Source of the DNA: Streptomyces sp. L-9-10
Lineage (GTDB): Bacteria; Actinomycetota; Actinomycetes; Streptomycetales; Streptomycetaceae
Length of the DNA: 64,000 bases
Assembly: GCF_004151105.1 (NCBI RefSeq)
Contig: NZ_PHRF01000041.1
Coordinates: 1 to 64,000, forward strand
Reading direction: 5' to 3'
This document shows positions 33,236-41,934 of the stretch, piece after piece. Position 1 is the stretch's first letter, and each line of letters starts with the position of its first letter. A program made the position numbers and the translations under genes. The notes under the pieces are model-generated. The model was not told where the DNA came from, did not search any database, and saw only the letters and a program-made list of their open reading frames with translations.

Positions 33236-34289
33236 GGCCGGCCGCCCTGCGCGCCGTCGCCAGGCCCGCGAGCAGGCTCGCGCCCGCCGTCACCGGTGTG
33301 AAGCTCAGCGCGTTGCCCACGCTCGCCAGCACGGCCAGTGCCGTCAGGGTGGCGCCCGCCGTCAGTACCACCGGGGTGGAGCAGGGCGAGCGCCCCAGTC
33401 CGTACAGCAGCCAGCCGAAGACCGCTCCCAGCAGCAGTACGCCCACCACGCCCTGTTCCGCGGCCTGCTGGAGCGGTGCCGAGTGCGGCGTGCCGTCGGT
33501 GTCCAGCGACTGCGAGACGGTCGGGCTGAGATCGCCGAAGCGGTCCGGCCCCACGCCGAGCACCGGATTCGCCTTCGCCAGCTCGGCCGCGTCGTGCCAC
33601 AGCGCCACCCGGTACTGGGTGAGCTGTCCCTCCAGCGAGACCGAGAGCCCCTCGGGCAGCGCCCGCTCCGCCACCGCCCAGGACGTACCGACGACCAGCG
33701 CGGTCGCCAGCCCGAGGCCGGCGAGGGCGAGCAGCCGGCGCCGCATCCTGGCCGCCGCCAGCGAGCAGAGCAGTACCCCGAGCGCCGCGACGAACCCCAC
33801 GAAGGAACCGAGCAGTACTGCGGTGCCCGCGACCGCCAGCGCCTGTAGCCGCAGTGCCGTGCGCGCGGCCGGCCGCCGGGCAGCCGTGGCCGCGCAGCAG
33901 GCCGCGCCCGCCGCCAGGACGAGCAGCGCGGTGACCGCGCCAGCGCCGCCCGACTGAGCGACGACGGCCACCGTCGTGCCGAACGTCCTCTGGCTCGATA
34001 CGAGCGCCGCCACGAGCGCGCCGACCGACACGACGGTCGCGGTGGCGACCGGCACCAGCGACCCGCTGATCCGGCCGAACACGTATCCCGCGGTGACGGC
34101 GAGCACCGCGAGCAGGGCGCCCTCGGGTCTGCCGTCGCGCCCCGCCGCGCTGATCAGCGGCCATACGGCGCAGCCGCCGAGGACCAGGGCGCCCAGCACA
34201 TCGGGTCCGCGGCCTCGTTCTCCCCCGGGGGCGCGGAGGTGTTCCCGTACGGCTTCCCGTACCGCGGAGTGTTCCGCCGGCGCAGTCAT
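33228..34289 (-). CDS. O-antigen ligase (Wzy_C/WaaL-like) membrane protein
   Basis: A 353-residue polytopic membrane protein with about nine helices and one larger external loop. The loop holds YRVALWHDAAELAKANPVLG, VGPDRFGDLSPTVSQSLDTD and GTPHSAPLQQAAEQGVVGVL, matching the periplasmic loop of Wzy_C family ligases/polymerases (Arg and His being the key residues). It therefore probably transfers or polymerises a surface glycan from a lipid carrier. No sugar-nucleotide or flippase genes adjoin it, so the substrate is unknown. The start at 34289 (MTAPAEHSAVREAVRE) is preferred over 34373, which adds a histidine-rich lead without a ribosome site. Confidence 0.78.
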   Translation of the reverse strand: MTAPAEHSAVREAVREHLRAPGGERGRGPDVLGALVLGGCAVWPLISAAGRDGRPEGALLAVLAVTAGYVFGRISGSLVPVATATVVSVGALVAALVSSQRTFGTTVAVVAQSGGAGAVTALLVLAAGAACCAATAARRPAARTALRLQALAVAGTAVLLGSFVGFVAALGVLLCSLAAARMRRRLLALAGLGLATALVVGTSWAVAERALPEGLSVSLEGQLTQYRVALWHDAAELAKANPVLGVGPDRFGDLSPTVSQSLDTDGTPHSAPLQQAAEQGVVGVLLLGAVFGWLLYGLGRSPCSTPVVLTAGATLTALAVLASVGNALSFTPVTAGASLLAGLATARRAAGPA

Positions 34290-34326
34290 CCCGTCGACCC
34301 CCTGAGCTGTGACGGACCCTGTCCGA

Positions 34327-34348
34327 TGACGGCCGGATCCGGCCGTCA
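34327..34348. promoter_or_regulatory. 22-bp perfect palindrome
   Basis: TGACGGCCGGA (34327-34337) is followed directly by its exact complement (34338-34348). It lies 38 bp before the O-antigen-ligase-like start and 270 bp before lnt. A palindrome without a spacer fits a dimeric repressor operator better than a terminator. The remainder of the 331-bp gap (34290-34620) holds several short GATC-containing repeats and no gene. Confidence 0.5.
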
Positions 34349-34607
34349 GATGGTGGTCAGGGCTGGCGCACACGGTAACCGCAATCGTGGGGATATGTGG
34401 AGACCTCGCGGAGGAACGTTACTGCGCACAGATGGCGGGTTGTTCTGCGGGGTCACCCGGCGATCTCCCGACCGGATCACTCGATCGGGCTACTCGACAG
34501 CGACGGATCGGCGGGCGCCCGTCGGCCGGATCGACGGGCCGGCCGACGGGCAGCCCGGCGGACCGGCCCAGGGATCACCGTGCTCCCCGGCGCACAGCGG
34601 ATCACCG

Positions 34608-34613
34608 TAGACT
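34608..34613 (+). promoter_or_regulatory. -10 box of lnt
   Basis: TAGACT ends seven bases before the GTG at 34621, giving the leaderless arrangement also seen at neighbouring genes. Confidence 0.5.
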
Positions 34614-34620
34614 CCGCCGG

Positions 34621-36228
34621 GTGAGCGCCACCATGACCACCGTTGAGCCCCCTCCGCCCGCCTCCGCGCCCGGCGGCGGGCAGCGCCTGCTGCGAGGTCT
34701 CGCCAGGCCCGGCGCCGCGCTGGTGTCCGGCGTACTGCTCTACGCGAGCTTCCCGCCCCGCACCCTGTGGTGGCTGGTACTGCCCGGCTTCGCCCTGCTC
34801 GCCTGGAGCCTGTACGGGCGGCGGGCGCGCGCCGGGTTCGGCCTCGGCTACCTCGCGGGCCTCGGCTTCCTGCTCCCGCTGCTGTTCTGGACGGGCGCCG
34901 AGGTCGGGCCGGGGCCCTGGCTCGCGCTCGTCGCGGTCGAGGCCCTCTTCATCGGCCTCACCGGACTCGGGATCGCGGTCGTCAGCCGGCTGCCCCTGTG
35001 GCCGGTCTGGGCCGCGGCTGTCTGGATCCTCGGTGAGGCGGTCCGCGCCCGGGTGCCGTTCGGCGGATTCCCCTGGGGCAAGATCGCCTTCGGCCAGGCC
35101 GACAGCGTCTTCCTTCCCCTCGCCGCGCTCGGTGGTACGCCGGTGCTCGGCTTCGCCGTCGTGCTGTGCGGCTTCGGACTGTACGAGACGCTGCGCCGGC
35201 TCCTCGCGTACCGCCGGACCGGAACGCTCCCGCGCCGGGCCATGGCCGCCGCCGCGGCCACCGTGTTCGTCCCGCTCGCCGTGGCGCTCGCCGCCCTGCC
35301 GCTGGTCGACGACTCCGCCGAGGACGGCACCGCGACCGTCGCCGCCGTACAGGGCAACGTGCCGCGAGCCGGTCTGGAGTTCAACGCCCAGCGCCGCGCG
35401 GTCCTCGACAACCACGTACGCAGGACCCTCCAGCTCGCCGCCGATGTGAAGGCCGGCAAGGTGCCGCGGCCCGACTTCGTGCTGTGGCCGGAGAACTCCT
35501 CCGACATCGACCCGTACCGCAACGCCGACGCGCGCGAGGTGATCGACCGGGCCGCCGAGGCGATCGGGGTCCCGATCTCCGTCGGCGCCGTCGTCACCCC
35601 CGACACCGGACCGCTGCGCAACACCCAGATCCTGTGGGACCCGGAGCGCGGCCCGACCGAGACGTACGACAAGCGGCAGATCCAGCCCTTCGGCGAGTTC
35701 CTGCCGATGCGCTCGCTGGTGAAGACGATCAGCCCCGGATACGCCGAGATGGTGCGCCGGGACTTCGGCCGCGGCACGAAGCCCGGGGTCTTCGACCTCG
35801 CGGGCACCGAGGTGGGGCTCGCGACCTGTTACGAGGCGGCCTTCGACTGGGCCGTACGGGACACCGTCACGCACGGCGCCCAGCTGATCTCCGTGCCCAG
35901 CAACAACGCCACCTTCGACCGCAGCGAGATGACGTACCAGCAGCTGGCGATGTCGCGGGTACGGGCGGTCGAGCACAGCAGGACCGTGATCGTCCCGGTC
36001 ACCAGCGGCGTCAGCGCGATCATCCAGCCGGACGGGACGATCACCCAGCAGACCGGGATGTTCACCCCGGACGCCCTGGTCGCCGAGGTGCCGCTGCGCT
36101 CCTCGCTCACCCCCGCCACCCGGCTGGGCACCCTGCCGGAAGGCGTGCTGGTGGCCGTCGCGGTGGGCGGACTCGGGTGGATGGCGGTCCGTTCCGTGCG
36201 CAACCGGCGCCACACGGCGGGCGGTTAG
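34621..36228 (+). CDS. lnt: Apolipoprotein N-acyltransferase
   Basis: A 535-residue enzyme that adds the third acyl chain to lipoproteins at the membrane. Six or seven N-terminal helices (about 25-235) precede a nitrilase-like domain with the full catalytic triad: Glu291 in LWPENSSD, Lys351 in YDKRQIQPFGEFLP and Cys403 in ATCYEAAF. VPSNNATF and a final helix near the C-terminus complete the family pattern. Start choice is GTG 34621, seven bases after TAGACT; an ATG four codons later is an alternative. Streptomycetes commonly carry two Lnt homologues. The Nudix gene begins 10 bp downstream with its own leaderless promoter. Confidence 0.93.
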   Translation: MSATMTTVEPPPPASAPGGGQRLLRGLARPGAALVSGVLLYASFPPRTLWWLVLPGFALLAWSLYGRRARAGFGLGYLAGLGFLLPLLFWTGAEVGPGPWLALVAVEALFIGLTGLGIAVVSRLPLWPVWAAAVWILGEAVRARVPFGGFPWGKIAFGQADSVFLPLAALGGTPVLGFAVVLCGFGLYETLRRLLAYRRTGTLPRRAMAAAAATVFVPLAVALAALPLVDDSAEDGTATVAAVQGNVPRAGLEFNAQRRAVLDNHVRRTLQLAADVKAGKVPRPDFVLWPENSSDIDPYRNADAREVIDRAAEAIGVPISVGAVVTPDTGPLRNTQILWDPERGPTETYDKRQIQPFGEFLPMRSLVKTISPGYAEMVRRDFGRGTKPGVFDLAGTEVGLATCYEAAFDWAVRDTVTHGAQLISVPSNNATFDRSEMTYQQLAMSRVRAVEHSRTVIVPVTSGVSAIIQPDGTITQQTGMFTPDALVAEVPLRSSLTPATRLGTLPEGVLVAVAVGGLGWMAVRSVRNRRHTAGG

Positions 36229-36237
36229 GGTCGGAGC

Positions 36238-36717
36238 ATGGCAACACCTGACTTCATCCGAGAGATCCGGGCCACCGCCGGACACCAGCTCCTTCTGCTG
36301 CCGGGCGTCAGCGCGATCGTCTTCGACGACGAGGGGCGTGTGCTGCTCGGCAGGCGCGCCGACACCGGGCGCTGGTCGATCATCGGCGGGATCCCGGAGC
36401 CGGGGGAGCAGCCCGCGGTCACGGCGGAGCGCGAGGTGTACGAGGAGACCGCCGTGCGGTGTGTGGCGGAACGGGTCGTGCTCGTCCAGGCGCTGAAGCC
36501 GGTCACCTACCCCAATGGTGACCAGTGCCAGTACATGGACATCACCATCCGCTGCCGCGCCGTCGGCGGTGAGGCGCGGGTCAACGACGACGAGTCGCTG
36601 GACGTGGCGTGGTTCGCCGTGGACGCGCTGCCGGCGCTGGAGGAGTTCGCGCTCTTCCGGATCAAGCAGGCGCTCACCGATGCACCCACATGGTTCGAAC
36701 CCACCAGTTCGGAGTGA
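36238..36717 (+). CDS. NUDIX hydrolase
   Basis: A 159-residue pyrophosphohydrolase. The Nudix box runs GGIPEPGEQPAVTAEREVYE then ETAV, with the metal-binding glutamates REVYEE intact; the final glycine is replaced by alanine. The N-terminal helix and LLPGVSAIVFDDEGRVLLGR fit the family of actinobacterial nucleotide-diphosphate hydrolases. The nucleotide or sugar substrate is not deducible. The ATG at 36238 sits six bases after TAGGGT, and that -10 overlaps the lnt stop codon. It is followed by a dehydrogenase with its own promoter. Confidence 0.92.
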   Translation: MATPDFIREIRATAGHQLLLLPGVSAIVFDDEGRVLLGRRADTGRWSIIGGIPEPGEQPAVTAEREVYEETAVRCVAERVVLVQALKPVTYPNGDQCQYMDITIRCRAVGGEARVNDDESLDVAWFAVDALPALEEFALFRIKQALTDAPTWFEPTSSE

Positions 36718-36773
36718 AGTGTGGGCGCTGACCATATCGGTCGGGGCCGACGCCGCTCCTTAAAGTGCGGAAC

Positions 36774-37649
36774 ATGACCGCGCCCACCACACCCGAGTCC
36801 GTACCGGGTCCGGGCCCCCGAACACCGGGGTCCCGCATTGCCGACCGTCCCGTAGCCGCCTCCGATGCCGTTGTCCCCGCCTCTCTCCCTCTTGATCTGA
36901 CGGGCCGCACCGCGCTGGTCACCGGCGCCGCGAGCGGTATCGGCCGGTCCTGCGCGCTGCGACTCGCGGCGGCGGGGGCCCTGGTCAGAGCAGTGGACCG
37001 GGACGCTCACGGTCTCGACTCGCTGGCCGAGGAGGCCGACGGGCTGCCCGGGACGGTCGAACCGCGAGTCCTCGATCTGACCGATCTCGACGCGGCGGAG
37101 CGCGTGGCACGGGATACCGACATCCTGGTCAACAACGCGGGACTGCAACTGGTCCGCCCCATCGAGGACTTCCCGCCGGACGTGTTCCACACCGTCCTGA
37201 CGGTCATGCTGGAGGCGCCCTTCCGGCTGATCAGGGGCGCGCTCCCGCACATGTATGACCAGGGCTGGGGTCGGATCGTCAATATCTCCTCCGTACATGG
37301 GCTGCGCGCCTCCCCGTACAAGTCGGCTTATGTGGCGGCCAAACACGGCCTCGAAGGACTCTCCAAGACCGCCGCCCTGGAAGGCGCTGCGCACGGGGTC
37401 ACCTCCAACTGCGTCAATCCCGCCTATGTGCGCACACCACTGGTCGAGAAGCAGATCGCCGACCAGGCGGAGACACATGGCATTCCCCGGGAGCGGGTCG
37501 TGGCCGATGTCCTGCTCCAGGACTCCGCGCTCAAGCGGCTGCTGGAACCGGACGAGGTGGCCGAGGCGGTGGCCTATCTCTGCACTCTTCAGGCGTCGTT
37601 CATCACGGGCACCTCCCTCGCGCTCGATGGCGGCTGGACCGCGCACTGA
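36774..37649 (+). CDS. 3-hydroxybutyrate dehydrogenase-like SDR
   Basis: A 291-residue SDR. After an extra 40-residue lead comes LTGRTALVTGAASGIGRSCA (cofactor loop), the acidic residue after the second strand (AVDRDAHGL) that favours NAD, ILVNNAGLQLVRPIEDFP, the catalytic NISSVHGLRASPYKSAYVAA with the following lysine, and FITGTSLALDGGW. The VHGLRASP and NCVNPAYVRTPLVEKQIADQ segments match 3-hydroxybutyrate dehydrogenases, which oxidise hydroxybutyrate to acetoacetate. The ATG follows TAAAGT by seven bases. It stands before a GAF/PucR regulator and near an MFS organic-acid-type transporter; together they may form a uptake-and-oxidation module. Confidence 0.87.
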   Translation: MTAPTTPESVPGPGPRTPGSRIADRPVAASDAVVPASLPLDLTGRTALVTGAASGIGRSCALRLAAAGALVRAVDRDAHGLDSLAEEADGLPGTVEPRVLDLTDLDAAERVARDTDILVNNAGLQLVRPIEDFPPDVFHTVLTVMLEAPFRLIRGALPHMYDQGWGRIVNISSVHGLRASPYKSAYVAAKHGLEGLSKTAALEGAAHGVTSNCVNPAYVRTPLVEKQIADQAETHGIPRERVVADVLLQDSALKRLLEPDEVAEAVAYLCTLQASFITGTSLALDGGWTAH

Positions 37650-37675
37650 CCTCGGGCGGGTAACTGTAGGGTCCC

Positions 37676-37799
37676 GGCGGGGGCATCGGCCGTGGCCCGG
37701 ACGGGGGTTGGCGGTGCCCCGGGAGGGGGCCGGCGGTGGCTCGGACGCCGGTTGGCGGTGGCCCGGACGGGCGCCGGCAGTGGCCCGGGAGGGGGGCCG
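37676..37799. repeat. Tandem GC-rich repeat between SDR and regulator
   Basis: About five imperfect copies of a 22-26 bp unit like GGCGGTGGCCCGGACGGG fill the gap after the dehydrogenase stop. The promoter of the regulator lies after the array. No gene is present. Confidence 0.6.
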
Positions 37800-37869
37800 A
37801 GTTGTTCACATCGCATCCGTTGTCCACAGGGCTGGCGCGGCCGGCCGTAGGGCGGGTAATCCTGTGTCC

Positions 37870-39792
37870 ATGTCCGATGCCATGTCCCACGACCAGGCTT
37901 CCTACCTGGAGCTCCTCGCACGCGGCGCCGCGCCGGAGGCGTACGACCGCCCCGCGCTGCTCGCCCGTGCCGAGGGCGCCGGGCCGGAGGCGCTCGCCGC
38001 CTTGGAGCACGCCAAACGGCTCGCCCTGCGGGTACGGGCCGAGCTCGCGGAGCGGCGGCGCCGCGAGGCCGAGCTGTCGGCGCTCTTCGAGACCGCGCAC
38101 GACCTGGCGGGGCTGCGCGATCTGGACGCCGTGCTCCGCGCGATCGTCCAGCGCGCGCGTTCGCTGCTGGGCACGGAGGTCGCCTACCTCTGCCTCAACG
38201 ACCCGGCGGCGGGCGACACGTACATGCGGGTCACCGAGGGCTCGGTATCGGCCCGCTTCCAGCAGCTCCGCCTCGGCATGGGGGAGGGGCTCGGCGGACT
38301 CGTCGCGCAGACCGCGCGCCCCTACGTCACCGACAGCTACTTCGACGACCCGCGCTTCGAGCACACCACGACCATCGACTCCGGTGTACGGGACGAGGGG
38401 CTGGTCGCCATCCTCGGCGTGCCGCTGATGCTCGGCAGCCAGGTCATCGGTGTGCTCTTCGCCGCGGACCGCCATGCCCGGGTCTTCGAGCGCGAACAGA
38501 TCGCGCTGCTCGGCTCGTTCGCCGCGCACGCGGCGGTCGCGATCGACACCGCGAATCTGCTGGGGGAGACCCGGACGGCGCTCGCCGAGCTGGAGAAGGC
38601 CAACGGGATCATCAAGGAGCACAGCGCGGTCATCGAACGCGCCTCGGACGTGCACGACCGGCTGACCGAACTGGTGCTGCGCGGCGGGGGTGTCCACGAC
38701 GTGGCGAGCGCGCTCTCCGAAGTGCTCGACGGCACGGTGGAGTTCGCGCACCCCGATTCCCCCTCGGTGACCGCGCTGGAACTGACCGGCACCGCGGGCC
38801 GCGCCAAGCGCCACGGCGAGGTCTGGGGCGCGGCCGTATCGGCCGGCGGCGAACTGCTCGGCGCGCTCGTCCTGCGCGGGCATCCCGGCCTCGACCCCGT
38901 CGACCAGCGCACCCTGGAGCGGGCCGCCATGGTCACCTCCCTGCTGCTGCTCGCCCGCCGCTCCGCCGGGGAGGCCGAACAGCGGGTGCGGGGCGAACTG
39001 CTGGACGACCTCCTCGACGCCCCCGACCGCGATCCGCGCCTGCTGCGAGAGCGGGGCGCCCGGCTGCGCGCGGACCTCGACGCCCCGCATGTGGTGCTGG
39101 CCGCCCGGATCGACGGCCCCGCCCCCGACACGGCCGGCGCCTCGGGAGCCACCGAACGGGAGACCGCCGACCGGCGCCGCCTGTGGTCCGCCGCGTCCCA
39201 TCTCGCGGCGACCGGACAGGGCCTGGCCGCCACCCGCGACGGCGGCACGGTCCTGCTGCTGCCGCTCGCCCCCGGCGACAGCGCGGCCGAGCTGGCGCGA
39301 CGTACGGCCGGGCAGCTCGGCGGCGCCCTGCGTGAGTCCGTCACCATAGGCGCGTCCTCGGTCATCGAGGCACCCGCCGCGCGTCCGGGCGCGATAGCCG
39401 AGGCGTACGCGGAAGCCCGCCGCTGCCTCGACGCCCTGCGGCTGCTCGGCCGCTCGGGCGACGGCGCTGCCGCCCAGGACCTCGGCTTCCTCGGTCTGCT
39501 GCTCGCCGACACCCGTGACATCGAGGGCTTCGTGCACCGCACCATCGGCGAGGTCGTCGCGTACGACCTGCGCCGGGGCACGGACCTCGTACGCACCCTG
39601 GGCGCCTACTTCGCGTCCGGGATGAGCCCGGTCCGTACGAAGGACGAGCTGCACGTCCACGTCAACACCGTGGCCCAGCGGCTCGAACGCGTCGGCCGGC
39701 TGCTCGGCCCCGACTGGCAGTCACCGGCGCGGGCCCTGGAGATCCAGCTGGCGCTGCGGCTGCACGCCATGTCGGAGGCCGTCGTACGGTGA
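37870..39792 (+). CDS. GAF-domain PucR/CdaR-type transcriptional regulator
   Basis: A 640-residue regulator. The N-terminus (1-65) is helical with an arginine/glutamate-rich coiled segment, followed by a GAF domain at about 70-235 (LFETAHDLAGLRDLDAVLRA, LGMGEGLGGLVAQTARPYVT, VPLMLGSQVIGVLFAADRHA). A GGDEF-like PucR central part comes next, then the C-terminal PucR helix-turn-helix: DLVRTLGAYFASGMSPVRTK, DELHVHVNTVAQRLERVGRL. Such proteins activate catabolic genes in response to a small ligand in the GAF domain. It lies between a 3-hydroxybutyrate dehydrogenase-like gene and a convergent MFS gene, its likely targets. The ATG at 37870 follows TAATCC by seven bases. Confidence 0.88.
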   Translation: MSDAMSHDQASYLELLARGAAPEAYDRPALLARAEGAGPEALAALEHAKRLALRVRAELAERRRREAELSALFETAHDLAGLRDLDAVLRAIVQRARSLLGTEVAYLCLNDPAAGDTYMRVTEGSVSARFQQLRLGMGEGLGGLVAQTARPYVTDSYFDDPRFEHTTTIDSGVRDEGLVAILGVPLMLGSQVIGVLFAADRHARVFEREQIALLGSFAAHAAVAIDTANLLGETRTALAELEKANGIIKEHSAVIERASDVHDRLTELVLRGGGVHDVASALSEVLDGTVEFAHPDSPSVTALELTGTAGRAKRHGEVWGAAVSAGGELLGALVLRGHPGLDPVDQRTLERAAMVTSLLLLARRSAGEAEQRVRGELLDDLLDAPDRDPRLLRERGARLRADLDAPHVVLAARIDGPAPDTAGASGATERETADRRRLWSAASHLAATGQGLAATRDGGTVLLLPLAPGDSAAELARRTAGQLGGALRESVTIGASSVIEAPAARPGAIAEAYAEARRCLDALRLLGRSGDGAAAQDLGFLGLLLADTRDIEGFVHRTIGEVVAYDLRRGTDLVRTLGAYFASGMSPVRTKDELHVHVNTVAQRLERVGRLLGPDWQSPARALEIQLALRLHAMSEAVVR

Positions 39793-39825
39793 ACGGGGAG
39801 TTCCACCGTACGACGGCCTCCGACA
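39770..39825. terminator. Bidirectional terminator, 22-bp perfect stem
   Basis: The 22 bases 39770-39791 are exactly complementary to 39804-39825, leaving a 12-base loop. The left arm encodes the final seven codons and the start of the stop codon of the regulator gene; the right arm lies just before the end of the convergent MFS gene at 39845. It should terminate both transcripts. A stem this long and perfect that is half coding sequence suggests a local inverted duplication. Confidence 0.85.
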
Positions 39826-39844
39826 GTGCCCCTCAGACTCCCCC

Positions 39845-41251
39845 TCAGACTCCGCTGATACGGGAACCGGCGTCATCGGCCCGGCGCGGCGCGGGCACCC
39901 CCTGCCGGGCCGGCTCCGCCTCGACATCGGCCAGATCGCGATGCCGGGTCTCGCGGGCGCACACGATGGCGACGACGGTGATCAGCGCGGCGGCGATGAC
40001 ATACAGGGCGATCGGCGTCGAGCTGTCGTAGTCGGCGAGCAGCGCCGTGGCGATGAGCGGCGCCGGCGCGCCGGCCGCGACCGAGGAGAACTGCGCGCCG
40101 ATCGAGGCACCGGAGTAGCGCATCCGGGTCGCGAACATCTCCGAGAAGAAGGCCGCCTGCGGCGCGTACATCGCACCGTGCAGCACCAGCCCGACCGTGA
40201 CGGCCACGAGCAGATTGACGAAGCTCGCGCTGTCGATCAGCGCGAAGAACGGGAACATCCAGGCACCGACGCCGATGGCGCCGATCAGATAGACGGGCCG
40301 GCGCCCGATCCGGTCCGACAGCGCGCCCCAGGCGGGGATCACCGCGAAGTGGACGGCGGAGGCGATGAGTACGGCGTTGAGGGCCGTCTGCTTGCTCAGC
40401 CCCGCCGAGGTCGTGGCGTACACCAGGATGAAGGCGGTGATCACGTAGTAGCTGATGTTCTCGGCCATCCGCGCGCCCATCGCCACCAGCACATCCCGCC
40501 AGTGGTGCCGCATGACGGCGACGAGCGGCATCTTCTCCGTACCGGCCCCGGCAGCCGCCGCCTTCCGCTCCTCGGCCCTGGCCAACGCCTCCTTGAAGAC
40601 CGGTGATTCATCGACGGAGAGCCGGATCCACAGCCCGACGATCACCAGCACCCCGGAGAGCAGGAACGGAATGCGCCATCCCCACGAGCCGAAGGCCGCG
40701 TCCGAGAGCAGCGCGGTGAGCGCCGACAGCACCCCGGTGGCGAGCAACTGCCCGGCCGGCGCCCCGGTCTGCGGCCACGAAGCCCAGAACCCGCGCCGCT
40801 CGGCGTCCCCGTGCTCGGACACCAGCAGCACGGCCCCGCCCCACTCCCCACCGAGCGCGAACCCCTGAATCAGCCGCAACACGGTCAACAGCACGGGCGC
40901 CGCCGTACCGATGGTGGCGTGCGTGGGCATCAGCCCGATGGCGAACGTCGCCCCGCCCATCATCAGCAGACTCAGCACCAGCAGCTTCTTGCGCCCGATC
41001 CGGTCGCCGTAATGCCCGAACACCAACGCGCCGAGCGGCCGCGCGGCGAACCCCACGGCGTAGGTGAGGAAGGACAGCAGCGTCCCGACGAGCGGATCGG
41101 AGTCGGGAAAGAAGAGCTTGTTGAACACCAGCGCGGCGGCGGAACCGTAGAGGAAGAAGTCGTACCACTCGATGGTCGTGCCGATGAGGCTGGCGGCGAC
41201 GATGCGCTTGAGGGAGCTGGGCGTTGGGGGAGCGGATGCCGAGGCAGCCAT
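39845..41251 (-). CDS. MFS transporter, metabolite:H+ symporter type
   Basis: A 468-residue major facilitator with 12 helices. The start of helix 1 is IVAASLIGTTIEWYDFFLYG, a signature of the metabolite:H+ symporter (MHS) group, and the loop 2-3 motif GALVFGHYGDRIGRKKLLVL and loop 8-9 motif GALSDRIGRRPVYLIGAIGV are both intact. MHS members carry organic acids and osmolytes such as citrate, shikimate, alpha-ketoglutarate or proline. Given the neighbouring dehydrogenase and GAF regulator, a short hydroxy acid is a reasonable guess. The ATG at 41251 has GGAAGTGG before it. A copy of its 5' end lies at 51937-52103. Confidence 0.9.
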   Translation of the reverse strand: MAASASAPPTPSSLKRIVAASLIGTTIEWYDFFLYGSAAALVFNKLFFPDSDPLVGTLLSFLTYAVGFAARPLGALVFGHYGDRIGRKKLLVLSLLMMGGATFAIGLMPTHATIGTAAPVLLTVLRLIQGFALGGEWGGAVLLVSEHGDAERRGFWASWPQTGAPAGQLLATGVLSALTALLSDAAFGSWGWRIPFLLSGVLVIVGLWIRLSVDESPVFKEALARAEERKAAAAGAGTEKMPLVAVMRHHWRDVLVAMGARMAENISYYVITAFILVYATTSAGLSKQTALNAVLIASAVHFAVIPAWGALSDRIGRRPVYLIGAIGVGAWMFPFFALIDSASFVNLLVAVTVGLVLHGAMYAPQAAFFSEMFATRMRYSGASIGAQFSSVAAGAPAPLIATALLADYDSSTPIALYVIAAALITVVAIVCARETRHRDLADVEAEPARQGVPAPRRADDAGSRISGV

Positions 41252-41479
41252 GGTTACCACTTCCGGACGGTTGGCGGGGACGATTGCGTGTCGCCACACC
41301 GTAGGAATGCCCAGGTCAGGGGCCCATGTGGTGGGACACCATAGTTCGGACCCGAGGTGTGCGTATGCGACCCATGCCAGGCATCCGCGGCACGCGGCAC
41401 GGGCATGATCGACAGCGGAGCGGGCGGTGTCGCGGATGCCTTTGTGTATGTCCCGAGGCCAAGGCCGAGATAGCTCCGT

Positions 41480-41561
41480 AACTCCTGGACCGTCTCTCCG
41501 TGGGCTCGAATAACGTGCGGTGCTGCAGGCAGTGGTAGAGGTGGCCGAGCAGCTTGTTGAA
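41480..41561 (-). pseudogene. Possible transposase C-terminal fragment
   Basis: On the minus strand the bases just before the 223-bp element read NKLLGHLYHCLQHRTLFEP, similar in style to the ends of insertion-sequence transposases. The fragment is too short to assign to a family. It continues without motif to the left, and the stretch 41252-41480 holds no gene. Confidence 0.3.
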
Positions 41562-41784
41562 CTAGGGTCTTTCGTTTGGATCAGGCCGGATCAGGGAGCG
41601 GGGTCTGGTGGAGGGGGTCCCTCCCGTGCCGTTCAGGCTACGGGGGAGGATCGCAAGGCGGAGGAGGGAGCCATGGCGGAGCCCTGGTGACCGACGACAA
41701 CGCGGCGAGGCGCGGCCCGCCGCGGCAGCGGCTGATGTCACCGCGGGCACGCGAGCCCGGCATGATCCAAACGAGAGGCCCTAG
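41562..41784 (+). mobile_element. 223-bp MITE/IS remnant with CTAG ends
   Basis: The left end is CTAGGGTCTTTCGTTTGGAT and the right end is ATGATCCAAACGAGAGGCCC followed by TAG. The inner parts TCGTTTGGATCA and TGATCCAAACGA are exact inverted repeats. No transposase is encoded; a frame of about 35 codons inside is not gene-like. Deletion derivatives of the same ends lie at 95-146 (both ends) and 20539-20567 (one end), so the family has moved in this genome. Confidence 0.78.
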
Positions 41785-41934
41785 CGGCACTCCACCAACG
41801 GCCAGAGCGTCATACCCGCCGACACTCGCCTGGTCGCCGTGGTCGATCGGCTTCGGATTTCGCGTGTGCACTGGCTGTGCCCGCACCGCGCGGAGCCGGA
41901 TGGCTCTGCGCAGCCCTTGAGGTCAGTGCTTGCA

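Noticed and set aside
36690..36712. TGGTTCGAACCCACCA resembling a tRNA T-arm
   Set aside because: It lies in the last codons of the Nudix gene (TWFEPTSSE) and no acceptor, D or anticodon stem can be built around it.
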